DNA of 64,000 nucleotides from JL08 sp963765555 (lineage in GTDB: Bacteria; Pseudomonadota; Alphaproteobacteria; Rhodobacterales; Rhodobacteraceae), in NCBI GenBank assembly GCA_963765555.1, contig CAVXWX010000005.1:248001-312000 (forward strand), written 5' to 3'. A model generated the notes under the pieces. That model saw only the letters and a list, made by a program, of their open reading frames with translations. It did not search any database and was not told the DNA's origin. The position numbers and the translations under genes are program-made. Numbering within the stretch: the stretch's first letter is position 1; the number at the start of each line of letters is the position of its first letter. Positions 28,005 to 38,196 of the stretch are shown piece by piece.

Positions 28005-29693
28005 TTATGAATGCTCTTCAGCTGCGGTCGCGGCCAGCGCCCTGTTATATGCCTTAAGCGCATCCACATGGAACAATGCCCCCCACAATTCGGGCGGGGC
28101 GTCTTCGCCTTTTAGCGTGACCACAGGAATAAAGCTGACGCCGGATTTTTCGAAAACCGGCATCGCGGCCTCAAGCGTGGCATTGCCGTCGATATAGATG
28201 CCGTCCTTGATCATATCCCAACATGCGGCTTCATCCACGCCACGCTCGTCTTCCATTGTGCGCATAACCGTCGCGACCCGGAACATTGCCAGCAGATAGG
28301 CTTGCGGTCCGGCGGCCAAATGGATGTTACGCCGTTCCAGTTGGGTCAGGAAAAACGAGCGGTCCACCAAACGCGAGGCCAGAGCCGTAGACAATGAAAC
28401 CGAGACCATAACGGCAATTCCGGTTTGCCAGTCTCCGGTCAGCTCGAACACGATCAGCGTTGTTGATATCGGCGCGCCCAGAACGGCCGCTGCAACAGCG
28501 CCGGTGCCCGCGAGTGCGTAAAGCGTGGTAGACCCCGACACATCAGGCAACAGCCCTGTGGCGACCAAACCGAAAGACAGCCCTGTCAGGGCCCCCACCA
28601 TAAGCGATGGGGAAAACACGCCACCCCCCATACGCCCGGCCATGGTAATTGCGACCGCGATTGTCTTCAGAACCGCGAACACCACCGCTTCGTGCAAGGC
28701 AAGCTCACCGTTCAGGGCCAGTGATGTGGTTTCGTATCCGACGCCGATGATGTGGGGAAACCAGATGGCCAGCGCCCCGAGCAGCGCCCCGGCCACTGCG
28801 GGCCGCAACCAACGTGGCAACCCTGTCTTGTTCTGGATATGCGTGCCAACGTCTTCGGCCCAGAAAATGGCTTTCATCAGGGTCACCGCCACCAGCCCGC
28901 ACAACAGCCCGAGGATCAGGAATGCCGGCAATTCAACATAGAACTGCAACGCGCCTTCCAATGGGCGGGTAAATTCGGTGACATTGCCAAATTCAAGCCG
29001 GTTGATCACGGTTCCGGCGACAGACGCAATGACAATCGGCGCGAATGCATGAACCGCAAAATGGCGCAACACCACCTCGAGCGCGAACAGGGTGCCTGCG
29101 ATTGGCGCGTTGAAACTGGCCGAAACCGCCGCCGCCACCGCGCAGCCCAACAAATCACGCCCCGTGATCCCGTCAGCTTGAATCCGGTTGCTGACCCATG
29201 TTGAAATGACGCCCGCCATGTGAACTACCGGGCCTTCCCGCCCTGTTGACCCACCGGAACTTAACGTCACAAGCGATGCAAAGGCCGATGCGATACCGGC
29301 CTTGGTTTCAACCCGGCCGTCCTGCATTGCCGCGCCTTCAATCACGTCAGCCACAGACCGGACCCGCCCGTCAGGCGTGAAACGGTGCAAGACAAGGCCC
29401 ACAATCAAACCACCGACGATCGGAATGGTCAGAATCCAGTACCATGGCAGACCGGATGCGAAGCTGTGCAAATGTTGCACATCATCCGTCCCGTATAATA
29501 ACGCCTGAAGGCTTTCGATGGCTTTTCGAAACGTCAGCGCGGCAAATCCGGCCCCGATCCCGATCAACAATGCGATGAACCAGAACTGCATCTGGCTGGG
29601 GCCGCGATCCAGCATGATCCGCCACACATCCTTGCTGGCCTTTTTTGCCTGGTCCATCTGTTGGGACAAAAAAGAACGCGGTGGATCAGACAT
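28005..29693 (-). CDS. ClC-family chloride channel or antiporter
   Basis: 562 residues with about ten transmembrane helices and a CBS-like C-terminal domain (about residues 480-550). The gating-glutamate motif GREGPVVH and the GGGVFSPSLMVG motif of the anion pathway are conserved. The canonical GSGIP loop is replaced by RVRSVADVIEG, as in a subset of bacterial ClCs. It should move chloride or another small anion across the inner membrane, possibly in exchange for protons. It has its own promoter region, convergent with the DUF427 gene. Confidence 0.88.
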   Translation of the reverse strand: MSDPPRSFLSQQMDQAKKASKDVWRIMLDRGPSQMQFWFIALLIGIGAGFAALTFRKAIESLQALLYGTDDVQHLHSFASGLPWYWILTIPIVGGLIVGLVLHRFTPDGRVRSVADVIEGAAMQDGRVETKAGIASAFASLVTLSSGGSTGREGPVVHMAGVISTWVSNRIQADGITGRDLLGCAVAAAVSASFNAPIAGTLFALEVVLRHFAVHAFAPIVIASVAGTVINRLEFGNVTEFTRPLEGALQFYVELPAFLILGLLCGLVAVTLMKAIFWAEDVGTHIQNKTGLPRWLRPAVAGALLGALAIWFPHIIGVGYETTSLALNGELALHEAVVFAVLKTIAVAITMAGRMGGGVFSPSLMVGALTGLSFGLVATGLLPDVSGSTTLYALAGTGAVAAAVLGAPISTTLIVFELTGDWQTGIAVMVSVSLSTALASRLVDRSFFLTQLERRNIHLAAGPQAYLLAMFRVATVMRTMEDERGVDEAACWDMIKDGIYIDGNATLEAAMPVFEKSGVSFIPVVTLKGEDAPPELWGALFHVDALKAYNRALAATAAEEHS

Positions 29694-29826
29694 CTGGAGC
29701 TTACATCAGGAAACCTGTGCCAAGACTAAGCAAATATGAACGGCGCGCGATAGCCCCGTTGCCGTTAATAGCGTGAAACTGCGGCCAAAATCGCACCTTT
29801 GATCCGGCCACAGACAGGTTGCCGGT

Positions 29827-30159
29827 CTAGCGGGTCTCACACCGGTTGATTGAAGTCCCGTAACAATCGAGGCTTTGTTCTTGCGCGACCGAACGATCGA
29901 TGTCGATGAACCCAAATTGCCCTACGATATCTTGTTGAACCAATTCATCATCCGGTGCGCCTTGATCATCGCGCCCGGCAGGTTCACCTGCAGACGGACC
30001 GGCAGAGGGGCCTGCGGGATCATTGGACGGGCCAGTGTCGCCCGGCGAATCGTCCGCGCCGATGAACGCGCCAGAAGCCGTAGCCAGGCACGCAAAAACA
30101 ATGACATAGGGGATGGTACGGGTGGCGGACAGTATCCGCATTGGTACTGATAAAAACAT
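29827..30159 (-). CDS. Small putative secreted protein
   Basis: About 110 residues if the ATG at 30159 is used (a GTG at 30171 and an ATG at 30141 are alternatives; no strong ribosome site picks one). It begins with a plausible signal peptide (MRILSATRTIPYVIVFACLA, then ASGAF). A low-complexity Pro/Gly/Ser/Asp stretch follows, with two PSAG repeats. The C-terminal 40 residues contain two cysteines (DCYGTSINRC). I do not recognise it. It lies in the 600-base gap between the ClC and recN genes, and a repeated 9-base motif upstream (see findings) may be its control region. It could be non-coding. Confidence 0.4.
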   Translation of the reverse strand: MFLSVPMRILSATRTIPYVIVFACLATASGAFIGADDSPGDTGPSNDPAGPSAGPSAGEPAGRDDQGAPDDELVQQDIVGQFGFIDIDRSVAQEQSLDCYGTSINRCETR

Positions 30160-30298
30160 TACAAAACTCACTTACAAACACAAAAATACTACTACAATCT
30201 TAACGCTAGTCGGTCGGAGCGGTGTTGGTCAACCCTAGATTTTGACACAATCGGTGCACATTTCTGACACAATTAGCGCCATGCACATGCACCAGACA

Positions 30299-31948
30299 CT
30301 ATCCGGCCAGCAATACCCGCGCCGCGCCGCGTGCCTCGTCCGTGATGGAATCGCCCGCCAGCATACGCGCGATTTCGTCAACACGTGCGTCTTGCGGCAA
30401 GGCAACGACTGTTGATGTTGTCATGCCACCTTTGACCTGTTTTTCCACACGCCAATGATGCGCACCCAAGGCCGCAACCTGCGGTGAATGGGTGACAACC
30501 AAAACCTGCCCGTCTTGGGCAAGCGCGGATAAACGCCGCCCAACCGCATCTGCGGTCGCGCCGCCAACGCCACGGTCAATTTCATCGAAAATCATGGTTA
30601 CGCCGCTGTTCTGGCCCGTCAGACAGACTTTCAACGCCAACAGGAACCGGCTGAGTTCACCACCCGACGCAATGCGCGCCAGCGGGCCAGCGGGCGCACC
30701 GGGGTTTGTGGCTACGGAAAACGCGACAAGGTCAATGCCGTCCGGCCCCGGATCGGCCGGGGTCACTTGCGTTTCAAACACCGCCCTGTCCATTTTCAGT
30801 GGCGCGAGTTCGGACATCACCGCCTTGTCCAGCCGGCCAGCCGCTTTCTTGCGCACTGCGCTCAGACGCTCGGCGGCTTGGGTATAGTCGGCTTGCGCAC
30901 TTGAAAGCGCCTTTTTCAACTCTGCAAGATCGGCATCACCCGCATCCAGTGCGGCCAGTTTCTGGCGCAGCATGTCGCCGAATGATCCCAGATCATCCGG
31001 CAATACATCATGCTTGCGCGCCAGCGCTCGGATCGCGAACAGGCGTTCTTCGGTTTCTTCCAAATCGACAGGATTAAAGGACAACACGTCAAGCGCACGG
31101 GCGATACCGTCTGCCGCTTCGTCCAATTCAACCATGGCGCGGCCCAAAGCCGAAAGCGGTGCATCCAGATGGCCTTCGGCCTTGTCGGCCACACCGTCCA
31201 GCCAGCGCATGGCATTTCCCAGCGCACCTTCTGCGCCGTCATGGCCCAAAGCGTCATGCGCCCGTTGCACATCTTCGCGTATTTTTTCCGCGCCTTGCAT
31301 CAATCGGCGCGCGGCATCCAGCGCCGTATCTTCGCCTGTCTGCGGGTCAAGCGCATCCAGTTCGGCCATGGCGTGGCGCAAATATTCTTCTTCATCGCGC
31401 GCGGCGGCCAATGCCGCTTCGGCCTGATCAACCGCCTTGCGCGCCTTGCCCAAAACAGACCAAAGCGATCGCAGCTTGGCGCGGTCCTGTTCCAGACCGG
31501 CAAAACTGTCCAGCAGATCGCGGTGGCCCCGCGGGTTCAACAACCCGCGATCATCGTGCTGGCCGTGCAATTCCACCAAGGTTTCCGACAAAAGGCGCAG
31601 CACATCCCCCGAACAGCGCCGGTCATTCACCCATGCCGTCTTGCGCCCGTCCGATGTGTTCACCCGCCGCAGGATCAATTCCGGCCCCACCGGCAATCCC
31701 GCCTCTTGCAGAACGGCGTAGGCGGCGTGCCCTTCGGGCAGATCAAACCACGCGGTCACCTCGCCCTGCTCGGCCCCCTGGCGCACAAGTTCGGCGCGCC
31801 CGCGCCATCCAAGCACAAAGCCCAGCGAATCCAGCAAAATGGATTTCCCTGCGCCGGTTTCACCGGTCAACACATTCAGCCCCGGCTGGAAGGCAAGTTC
31901 CAGACGGTCAATGATCAGCATATCCCTGATATCAAGGCCGCGCAGCAT
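30299..31948 (-). CDS. recN: DNA repair protein RecN
   Basis: 549 residues, an SMC-like ATPase for double-strand break repair. Walker A is at the N-terminus (GETGAGKSILLDS, about residues 29-41), long coiled-coil arms lie between residues 155 and 370, and the C-terminal signature/Walker B segments are ARIASGGELSRFLLALK and MIFDEIDRGVGG. It is the last gene of the lpxC-bamD-recN run, 37 bases after bamD. Confidence 0.96.
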   Translation of the reverse strand: MLRGLDIRDMLIIDRLELAFQPGLNVLTGETGAGKSILLDSLGFVLGWRGRAELVRQGAEQGEVTAWFDLPEGHAAYAVLQEAGLPVGPELILRRVNTSDGRKTAWVNDRRCSGDVLRLLSETLVELHGQHDDRGLLNPRGHRDLLDSFAGLEQDRAKLRSLWSVLGKARKAVDQAEAALAAARDEEEYLRHAMAELDALDPQTGEDTALDAARRLMQGAEKIREDVQRAHDALGHDGAEGALGNAMRWLDGVADKAEGHLDAPLSALGRAMVELDEAADGIARALDVLSFNPVDLEETEERLFAIRALARKHDVLPDDLGSFGDMLRQKLAALDAGDADLAELKKALSSAQADYTQAAERLSAVRKKAAGRLDKAVMSELAPLKMDRAVFETQVTPADPGPDGIDLVAFSVATNPGAPAGPLARIASGGELSRFLLALKVCLTGQNSGVTMIFDEIDRGVGGATADAVGRRLSALAQDGQVLVVTHSPQVAALGAHHWRVEKQVKGGMTTSTVVALPQDARVDEIARMLAGDSITDEARGAARVLLAG

Positions 31949-31985
31949 GGTGTTTATCGATTATCCAAAGACGGTATCACCGCCA

Positions 31986-32837
31986 TCAAATCCATTCGCC
32001 TTTGATGGTCTGGCGATAGACCTGCGACAACCAGTTGTTCCCGCGCGGGTTGGGCGAAAGCCCCTGCCCCGTGAGCAATCTGTAGCTGTCCTGATACCAA
32101 TCCGTGGATTGGTAGTTATAGCCCAGAATGGCACCTGCCGTTTGCGCCTCGTCTGTCAGACCAAGCGCCAGATACGCTTCGACCAGACGGTGCAACGCTT
32201 CTGCGGTGTGACTCGTGGTTTGGAAATCCTCGACCACAACGCGGAACCGGTTGATCGCGGCAGTGTAGTGATCCCGACGCAGATAATAGCGCCCGATTTC
32301 CATTTCCTTGGCCGCCAGATGATCAAATGCCAGATCGAATTTCAGAATGGCCGCTGTCGCATATTCGCTGTCGGGATAACGTTCGATCACAGCCCGCAAG
32401 GATTGCAGCGCCTGAAAGGTCAGCCCCTGATCGCGTCCGATTTCATCAATCTGGTCATAATAGCTTAGCGCCAGAAGATATTGCGCATAGGCAGCGTCAT
32501 CATCTGCGGGATAAAAATCGATGAACCGTTGCGCGGCGGAGCGGCTGTTGGGGTAATCCTGTTCCTGATGATAGGAAAACGCCTGCATGATCAACGCGCG
32601 CTTGGCCCAATCGGAATACGGGTACAGCCGTTCGATTTCCGAAAAATAAAACGCCGCCTCGTCCCCGCGGTTACGGCTGAGTTCGTATTCGCCGCGCCCA
32701 AAAATCTGTTCGGGTGTGTAATTTTCCAGTGGGACATCGTCATTGCGCAGCAACCTGATTCCATCACCGCTACAGGCAGTTAGGAGCACGGTCAAAAGCA
32801 CCGCACCGATCACCTTTGTCCGGGATCCGCCTGTCAT
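31986..32837 (-). CDS. bamD: Outer-membrane assembly lipoprotein BamD
   Basis: 283 residues. The N-terminal lipoprotein signal ends in a lipobox (VLLTACSG, Cys at about residue 22). The mature protein is built of TPR-like repeats (EQIFGRGEYELSRNRGDEAA, YPYSDWAKRALIMQAFSYHQ, YPDSEYATAAILKFDLAFDH). BamD is the essential accessory protein of the BAM complex that inserts beta-barrel proteins. Its place between lpxC and recN is standard in alphaproteobacteria. Confidence 0.93.
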   Translation of the reverse strand: MTGGSRTKVIGAVLLTVLLTACSGDGIRLLRNDDVPLENYTPEQIFGRGEYELSRNRGDEAAFYFSEIERLYPYSDWAKRALIMQAFSYHQEQDYPNSRSAAQRFIDFYPADDDAAYAQYLLALSYYDQIDEIGRDQGLTFQALQSLRAVIERYPDSEYATAAILKFDLAFDHLAAKEMEIGRYYLRRDHYTAAINRFRVVVEDFQTTSHTAEALHRLVEAYLALGLTDEAQTAGAILGYNYQSTDWYQDSYRLLTGQGLSPNPRGNNWLSQVYRQTIKGEWI

Positions 32838-33003
32838 GCCTGTTTCCTTACCGCCATTGCTATTAATTGTTCAGCCTTTGGTCTTACGCGTCCTAGCACA
32901 TAAAATTCCAGTGCAAAACGCCTTAGACTCAAATGTTATACGAGTGTCGGACAAAGGTCGCAATTGCTGTCTAAGGTTTGGAAAAGGCGGTTATTTGCCA
33001 AAA

Positions 33004-33924
33004 TCAGGCAACGGCGGGAATTTCATCCCACACAACCCCGACACCGGGCAGTCGTGCCGTCATTTCGGCATCACATTCCACCACACACACAGCACCTGGT
33101 GTTTCAAACAGCGCCCGCAGCAGCGTGTTGGTCAGCGAATGGCCAGCGCGGACACCTTGGTAGTGGCCCAGAATCGGTGCACCAGCCAATGCCAGATCGC
33201 CCAAGGCATCCAGCATCTTGTGGCGAACGGCCTCGTCCGCGTGGCGAAAACCACCGGGCGACAACACGTCTGCCCCATCGACAACAACCGCATTTTGCAA
33301 TGTTCCGCCAAGGGCAAGCCCATTGGCATGCATGACATCTACATCGGCCTGCCGGCAAAACGTGCGGCTGTCGCAAAGTTCGCGCACAAACGATCCGTTC
33401 GCCATATTCATGGACTTAACCTGACGTCCGATCGCCTGATCGACAAAATCGATTTCGAAATCGATCCTGAGCGCATTGGCCGGGGACAGCGTAGCGCGTG
33501 CATCCCCCTGTTGGACGGTCACAGTTTTCAACACCTGCAAGGCACGGACCGGCGCCGCCTGACGCTGTAACCCGCCGCCGATAAAACCACGCACAAACGC
33601 TGCCGACGAACCATCAAGGATCGGCACTTCGGGGCCGTTCAGTTCGATCAGAGCATTGTGGATACCGCAGCCGGACAAAGCGGCCATCAAGTGTTCAACC
33701 GTGGAAACCGTCACACCAGACGTATTTTCCAGTTTGGTACACAAGGGAGAGCGGTTCACCGCATCCCACAAGGCCGGGATCATTCGATCACCCAGTGCAA
33801 TGTCAGTGCGGCGAAACCAGATACCGTGATTGGCGACCGCAGGCTTTACCACCATGCGGACACTGCGACCGGTATGCAGGCCAACGCCCTCGAAGATCAC
33901 TTCGGATTTCAACGTGTTTTGCAC
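33004..33924 (-). CDS. lpxC: UDP-3-O-acyl-N-acetylglucosamine deacetylase
   Basis: 306 residues. Zinc-dependent, committed step of lipid A synthesis. Signature segments include FEGVGLHTGRSV near the N-terminus, VSTVEHLMAAL with a zinc His (about residue 77), and VRHKMLDALGDLALAG with the second metal cluster (about residue 232). It lies about 200 bases beyond the ftsZ stop; the ftsZ terminator sits in between, so it probably has its own promoter in that gap. Confidence 0.96.
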   Translation of the reverse strand: MQNTLKSEVIFEGVGLHTGRSVRMVVKPAVANHGIWFRRTDIALGDRMIPALWDAVNRSPLCTKLENTSGVTVSTVEHLMAALSGCGIHNALIELNGPEVPILDGSSAAFVRGFIGGGLQRQAAPVRALQVLKTVTVQQGDARATLSPANALRIDFEIDFVDQAIGRQVKSMNMANGSFVRELCDSRTFCRQADVDVMHANGLALGGTLQNAVVVDGADVLSPGGFRHADEAVRHKMLDALGDLALAGAPILGHYQGVRAGHSLTNTLLRALFETPGAVCVVECDAEMTARLPGVGVVWDEIPAVA

Positions 33925-34080
33925 TTATTGCCCCTGGCACTGATATGCCGCTGCTTCTTGTTGTGAATGGTAACTAAGCAGGCAACCCCAAAGCCTCAAC
34001 TCAATCTTTGTAACGGACTGAAACATGCGCGTCAGGCTTCGGCAGTTCCCTGCCTACATCATTACAAGGCACTGAATTCA

Positions 34081-34111
34081 ATAAGAAAAGGGCCGCCAAT
34101 TGGCGGCCCTC
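34081..34111 (-). terminator. Rho-independent terminator of the dcw cluster after ftsZ
   Basis: The 22-base perfect palindrome at 34089-34110 (core GGGCCGCCAATTGGCGGCCC) forms a strong stem. On the minus strand it is followed by TTTTCTTAT. It lies 23 bases past the ftsZ stop codon. Confidence 0.88.
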
Positions 34112-34133
34112 TGAAACGGAATTGTGACAAGAA

Positions 34134-35786
34134 TTAGTTCGCCTGACGCCGCAGGAACGCCGGAATCTCGATCCGTTCCTGATCCTGATCAGCCGCTTCC
34201 TGCGCCTGATGGGACGGGCGCGGCTGGTGTGCCTGAGCCTGTTGAACCGGTGGCTGGGTCCGCATTGGCTGCTGACCACGTTCGCTCGAATGCTCGTGTG
34301 CGTGCCCTGTCATGCGGTTGATCAGAGAATTGATTCCAAAGCGCGGACGCTCGGCTTCGCCGCCTGTCGAACGGGGTTCTGCACGTTGGGCAACCTCTTG
34401 CGGAGCAGTATGAGCCGCCGGACGCTTTTGCACAGCATCGCGCAACCGTTTCATCGCCTCGGGCGAAGGTGTGCCGGGCGTGGGTGCACGCGGTGCAACA
34501 AACAATTCCATATCGTCGTGCATCGTGTCCTGCTGCGGTTCAAACTCTGCTACCTTTGGCTGATAGGCTGGCATCGGCAGCCCGTCATCTGTTGCCTGCT
34601 CGGCTTCATCAGCGCCGAACGCGTCGGCCTGATCTGCCGCTGCAACATTACGATCAAAGTCGTCAAACAATTGCGGCTCTTCTACAGTTTCGGCCGCCAC
34701 TGCAATTTCGGGCTGCTCAGTGATCTGTTCTTGTTCGTCCTGTGCTTGCTCGACCGGGGCCGCCGGGCGCAGCGGTGCAGACATCGGTCGGCGCGGTACC
34801 GGCATTTCGGTGTGAACGTCGACAGCATCAATGCCCGTCGCAACAACGGACACACGCATGACGCCTTCCATCGCGGTATCCAAGGTCGACCCGACGATAA
34901 TATTGGCTTCGGAGTCCACTTCTTCGCGGATGCGGTTCGCAGCTTCGTCCAGTTCAAACAGTGTCAGATCATGGCTGCCGGTGATGTTGATCAGCACGCC
35001 TTTCGCACCACGCAGGCTGATTTCGTCCAGCAGCGGGTTGGCGATGGCTTTTTCAGCGGCCTGAATGGCGCGATCTTCGCCTTCCGCCTCGCCCGTGCCC
35101 ATCATCGCCTTGCCCATTTCGTCCATCACGGCGCGGACATCTGCAAAATCAAGGTTGATCAGACCGGGACGGACCATCAGATCGGTCACACCTTTCACGC
35201 CCTGATACAGAACATCATCTGCCATGCTGAATGCTTCGGTAAATGTGGTCTTTTCATTGGCCAGACGGAACAGGTTCTGGTTCGGAATAATGATCAGCGT
35301 ATCAACGACCTTTTGCAGTGCTTCAACACCATCTTCGGCCTGACGCATCCGCTTGCCGCCTTCAAACTGGAACGGCTTGGTCACGACGCCGACAGTCAGA
35401 ACACCCAGTTCGCGCGCAGCCTGCGCAATAATCGGTGCCGCCCCTGTTCCGGTGCCGCCACCCATGCCCGCAGTGATAAAGCACATATGCGCTCCGGCAA
35501 GGTGATCAACGATCTGTTCAATGCTTTCTTCTGCAGCGGCAGCACCCACTGAAGCACGCGCACCAGCGCCCAGACCTTCGGTAACCTTGATTCCCAGCTG
35601 GACGCGGCTTGTGGCATTGCTTTGCTGCAAGGCCTGCGCGTCTGTGTTGGCAACAACAAAATCAACACCGTCAAGCTGCTTTTCGATCATGTTGTTGACC
35701 GCGTTGCCGCCTGCCCCTCCAACGCCGAAAACGGTAATCCGCGGCTTGAGGTCTTCTTGTCCGGGCATTGAAAGGTTGAGTGTCAT
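34134..35786 (-). CDS. ftsZ: Cell division protein FtsZ
   Basis: 550 residues, the tubulin-like GTPase of the division ring. The tubulin signature GGGTGTG lies at residues 109-115. The globular core ends near residue 320. It is followed by an unusually long disordered linker (about 200 residues, rich in Gln, Ala, Pro, Glu) as in other Rhodobacterales, and a conserved C-terminal peptide (EIPAFLRRQAN) that binds FtsA and other partners. Last gene of the cluster, 176 bases after ftsA. Confidence 0.98.
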   Translation of the reverse strand: MTLNLSMPGQEDLKPRITVFGVGGAGGNAVNNMIEKQLDGVDFVVANTDAQALQQSNATSRVQLGIKVTEGLGAGARASVGAAAAEESIEQIVDHLAGAHMCFITAGMGGGTGTGAAPIIAQAARELGVLTVGVVTKPFQFEGGKRMRQAEDGVEALQKVVDTLIIIPNQNLFRLANEKTTFTEAFSMADDVLYQGVKGVTDLMVRPGLINLDFADVRAVMDEMGKAMMGTGEAEGEDRAIQAAEKAIANPLLDEISLRGAKGVLINITGSHDLTLFELDEAANRIREEVDSEANIIVGSTLDTAMEGVMRVSVVATGIDAVDVHTEMPVPRRPMSAPLRPAAPVEQAQDEQEQITEQPEIAVAAETVEEPQLFDDFDRNVAAADQADAFGADEAEQATDDGLPMPAYQPKVAEFEPQQDTMHDDMELFVAPRAPTPGTPSPEAMKRLRDAVQKRPAAHTAPQEVAQRAEPRSTGGEAERPRFGINSLINRMTGHAHEHSSERGQQPMRTQPPVQQAQAHQPRPSHQAQEAADQDQERIEIPAFLRRQAN

Positions 35787-35962
35787 AGTTACTGTCCGCC
35801 TGTGCTGCTGACCCGCAATTACGGGTGTTTTTTTACCTAAATCGCCCTGATCTTATCGTGCAAGGGCCGTAACGTCACCTAAAAAACGCAAAAATGACAC
35901 AAAATATGGGCGATTTTTTGCCATTCTACGCCTGATTTCGAAGTCTCTGCCATATCTTGCGG

Positions 35963-37300
35963 TTACCAGTTGTCCCTAAACCATTTTACCGCCCGTTTTA
36001 GCGATCGGGCTGGATATCGATCGACCGGAATGTCAAAATCCCACCACTCATCCTGTGGATGTGCCGCAAACAGGCACAGGCCCACCGCGCTGGCAAATCC
36101 GGGGCCGGTTGCCGCCTGTGGCAAGCCATGCACCCGCAATGGCCGACCCAAGCGCACCTGTTGACCAAGTATCTTGCTGGCCAGCCCGTCCAGTCCCGGA
36201 ATCTGGCTGCCGCCACCCGTCAGAACGATCTGCTGGCTGGGCAGATGATCAAAACCGGCCGCATCCAGACGCGCGCGCACCTCTTCCAGAATTTCTTCGA
36301 CACGGGGGCGCATGATGCCGATCAGCTCTGCCCGGCTGACCGTGCGCCGGTCATGCTCCCAATCGCCGGTTTCGCCGCCGATCTCGATCATTTCGCGATC
36401 ATCCATGCCGGTGGCGTGGACACCACCGTAAAAGGTCTTGAGCCGTTCGGCATTTGTTGTCGGAATCTGCAGACCCATCGAAATATCAGATGTGACGTGA
36501 TCCCCGCCCATGCGCACGGCATCGGAATAGATCATGTGTTTCTTGATAAAGATCGATACACCTGTGGCCCCGCCGCCCATATCGATGCAGGCCGCGCCCA
36601 GTTCCTGTTCGTCTTCGACCAGCGATGAAATGCCCGACACGTAGGCCGAAGATGCAATCCCCGCCAGTTCCAGATCGCAGCGCTTGACGCAATGCGCCAG
36701 ATTCTGGATCGCTGCCGCATCAACCGTCAGCATATGCATATCGACAGACAGGGTTTGCCCCAACTGTCCGCGCGGATCCGACAGGCCCGACCGGTGATCC
36801 AGCGCAAAGTTCACCGGTTGCGCGTGCAACACCTCGCGGCCTTCGCCGTATTCCGGCACATCGCAATCTGCCAGCACCCGCGCAACATCCTGTTCGGTGA
36901 CGATCTGCCCTTCCAGCTCAAGCTGTGCATCCAACCCGTAAGAGCGCGGTTCCGCCCCCGAAAAACATGCAATCACATGATCAACGCGAATATTCGCCAT
37001 TTTCTGGGCCGCCTGCAGCGCCGTGCGAATGGCGCGTTCGGTTTCCTGCATTGCGACAACTTCACCAAACTGTACGCCGCGCGACCGCGTCGTTGCAGCG
37101 CCGATCACCCGAAACCCGGATTGCCCCGCCAGCGATCCGATTCCGCCCGCTTCATCCAATGGGCCGGAGGTGCCGTCAAAGCGCAGCACCAGACAGGCGA
37201 TCTTTGAACTGCCGACATCCAGAATGGCGACGACCCCACGCTGCATTGCAAGTTTGCGCATGTGACGCATTGCACGTTGGGATTGGTAAAGGTCGATCAT
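35963..37300 (-). CDS. ftsA: Cell division protein FtsA
   Basis: 445 residues, actin-like protein tethering FtsZ to the membrane. ATP-fold motifs are visible: phosphate-1 segment VVAILDVGSSKIACLVL (about residue 22), phosphate-2 GAACIDMGGGATGVSIF (about residue 233) and the adenosine segment QIVLTGGGSQIPGLD (about residue 365). The last residues (SLKRAVKWFRDNW) form an amphipathic membrane-targeting helix. Its start overlaps the ftsQ stop by four bases. Confidence 0.97.
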   Translation of the reverse strand: MIDLYQSQRAMRHMRKLAMQRGVVAILDVGSSKIACLVLRFDGTSGPLDEAGGIGSLAGQSGFRVIGAATTRSRGVQFGEVVAMQETERAIRTALQAAQKMANIRVDHVIACFSGAEPRSYGLDAQLELEGQIVTEQDVARVLADCDVPEYGEGREVLHAQPVNFALDHRSGLSDPRGQLGQTLSVDMHMLTVDAAAIQNLAHCVKRCDLELAGIASSAYVSGISSLVEDEQELGAACIDMGGGATGVSIFIKKHMIYSDAVRMGGDHVTSDISMGLQIPTTNAERLKTFYGGVHATGMDDREMIEIGGETGDWEHDRRTVSRAELIGIMRPRVEEILEEVRARLDAAGFDHLPSQQIVLTGGGSQIPGLDGLASKILGQQVRLGRPLRVHGLPQAATGPGFASAVGLCLFAAHPQDEWWDFDIPVDRYPARSLKRAVKWFRDNW

Positions 37301-38196
37301 TGCGAGAGTCCATCGTTACTGAGTTGCCGGATACGCCACCATTCCGAAACGGCAGCCTTGTTCATACGCAGGGTCGGGCGCGCGGAAATGCGCATATCCA
37401 CCGCAGCCAGATCACGTTCCAGAATGTCCTGCGCTTCACTCAGCGCGATCACGCGCTCCAGCGCCTGAACCGGCGCGTTTTCTGGCAGGAGGATGCGCTG
37501 ATCGCGATCCAGCACGACATCCCAGCGCCGTTCGCCCACGCGGACAAGCCCGCGCAATCGGCCCGCCAAGGGCTGGGCTGCGCGAAACAGACGCATGGCT
37601 TCGTCCACATGTGCATCGGCATCTTCGCCTGCAATCAGAGGCAGGCTTGAATATTCTGAACGGGCTTCGGCCTGCGTTACGAGCACACCCGCTTCGTCAA
37701 GTACCTGCAATCCGTTACGCGTCCGCCACAAAACGGCGGGCAAACGTTCGATCACATCCACCTGCAACACGCCGCCCGGACGGATGCGCACAGTTGCTTC
37801 CCTGACAGGATCAAGGGCCGAAATTGTCTTGCGGATTTCTTTCAGGTCCAGATCAAAGGAACTGACCGGAAAATCGATTGGCACAACCTCGCGAATTTCG
37901 CGCGCCACATTGTAACCGGCACCATCGACGGCCATCAGTTGCACCATGAATTCGGGGCGCGTTTCCACACTGTTGCGCGCCTCGGCCACCGACGCCGCAA
38001 TCTGGTCCCGGCGGGTTTCGTCGGAAAAATAAAACCCGGCGGCACCCAGCGCCAGCAAAAATGGCATTCCGACCCGAAACATCAGCCGGACACCGGGTGT
38101 CAGGATCAGGCGCTGATAGCGGTACGACCAGCGTGATGGCGCCGGATCACAAGCCGTATTTTCCGATCTTTTGCGCAGTGCGGTTAACGGTTGCAT
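37297..38196 (-). CDS. ftsQ: Cell division protein FtsQ
   Basis: 299 residues from the ATG at 38196, which has GAGGATG just upstream; nine residues of a longer frame are less likely. A cytoplasmic N-terminus is followed by one membrane helix (about residues 45-62, MFRVGMPFLLALGAAGFYF). The periplasmic POTRA and beta domains follow, with the FDLDLKEIRKTI and RPGGVLQVDVIERLPAVLWR segments. It links early and late divisome proteins. Overlaps the ddlB 3' end by 13 bases and ftsA by four. Confidence 0.93.
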   Translation of the reverse strand: MQPLTALRKRSENTACDPAPSRWSYRYQRLILTPGVRLMFRVGMPFLLALGAAGFYFSDETRRDQIAASVAEARNSVETRPEFMVQLMAVDGAGYNVAREIREVVPIDFPVSSFDLDLKEIRKTISALDPVREATVRIRPGGVLQVDVIERLPAVLWRTRNGLQVLDEAGVLVTQAEARSEYSSLPLIAGEDADAHVDEAMRLFRAAQPLAGRLRGLVRVGERRWDVVLDRDQRILLPENAPVQALERVIALSEAQDILERDLAAVDMRISARPTLRMNKAAVSEWWRIRQLSNDGLSQ

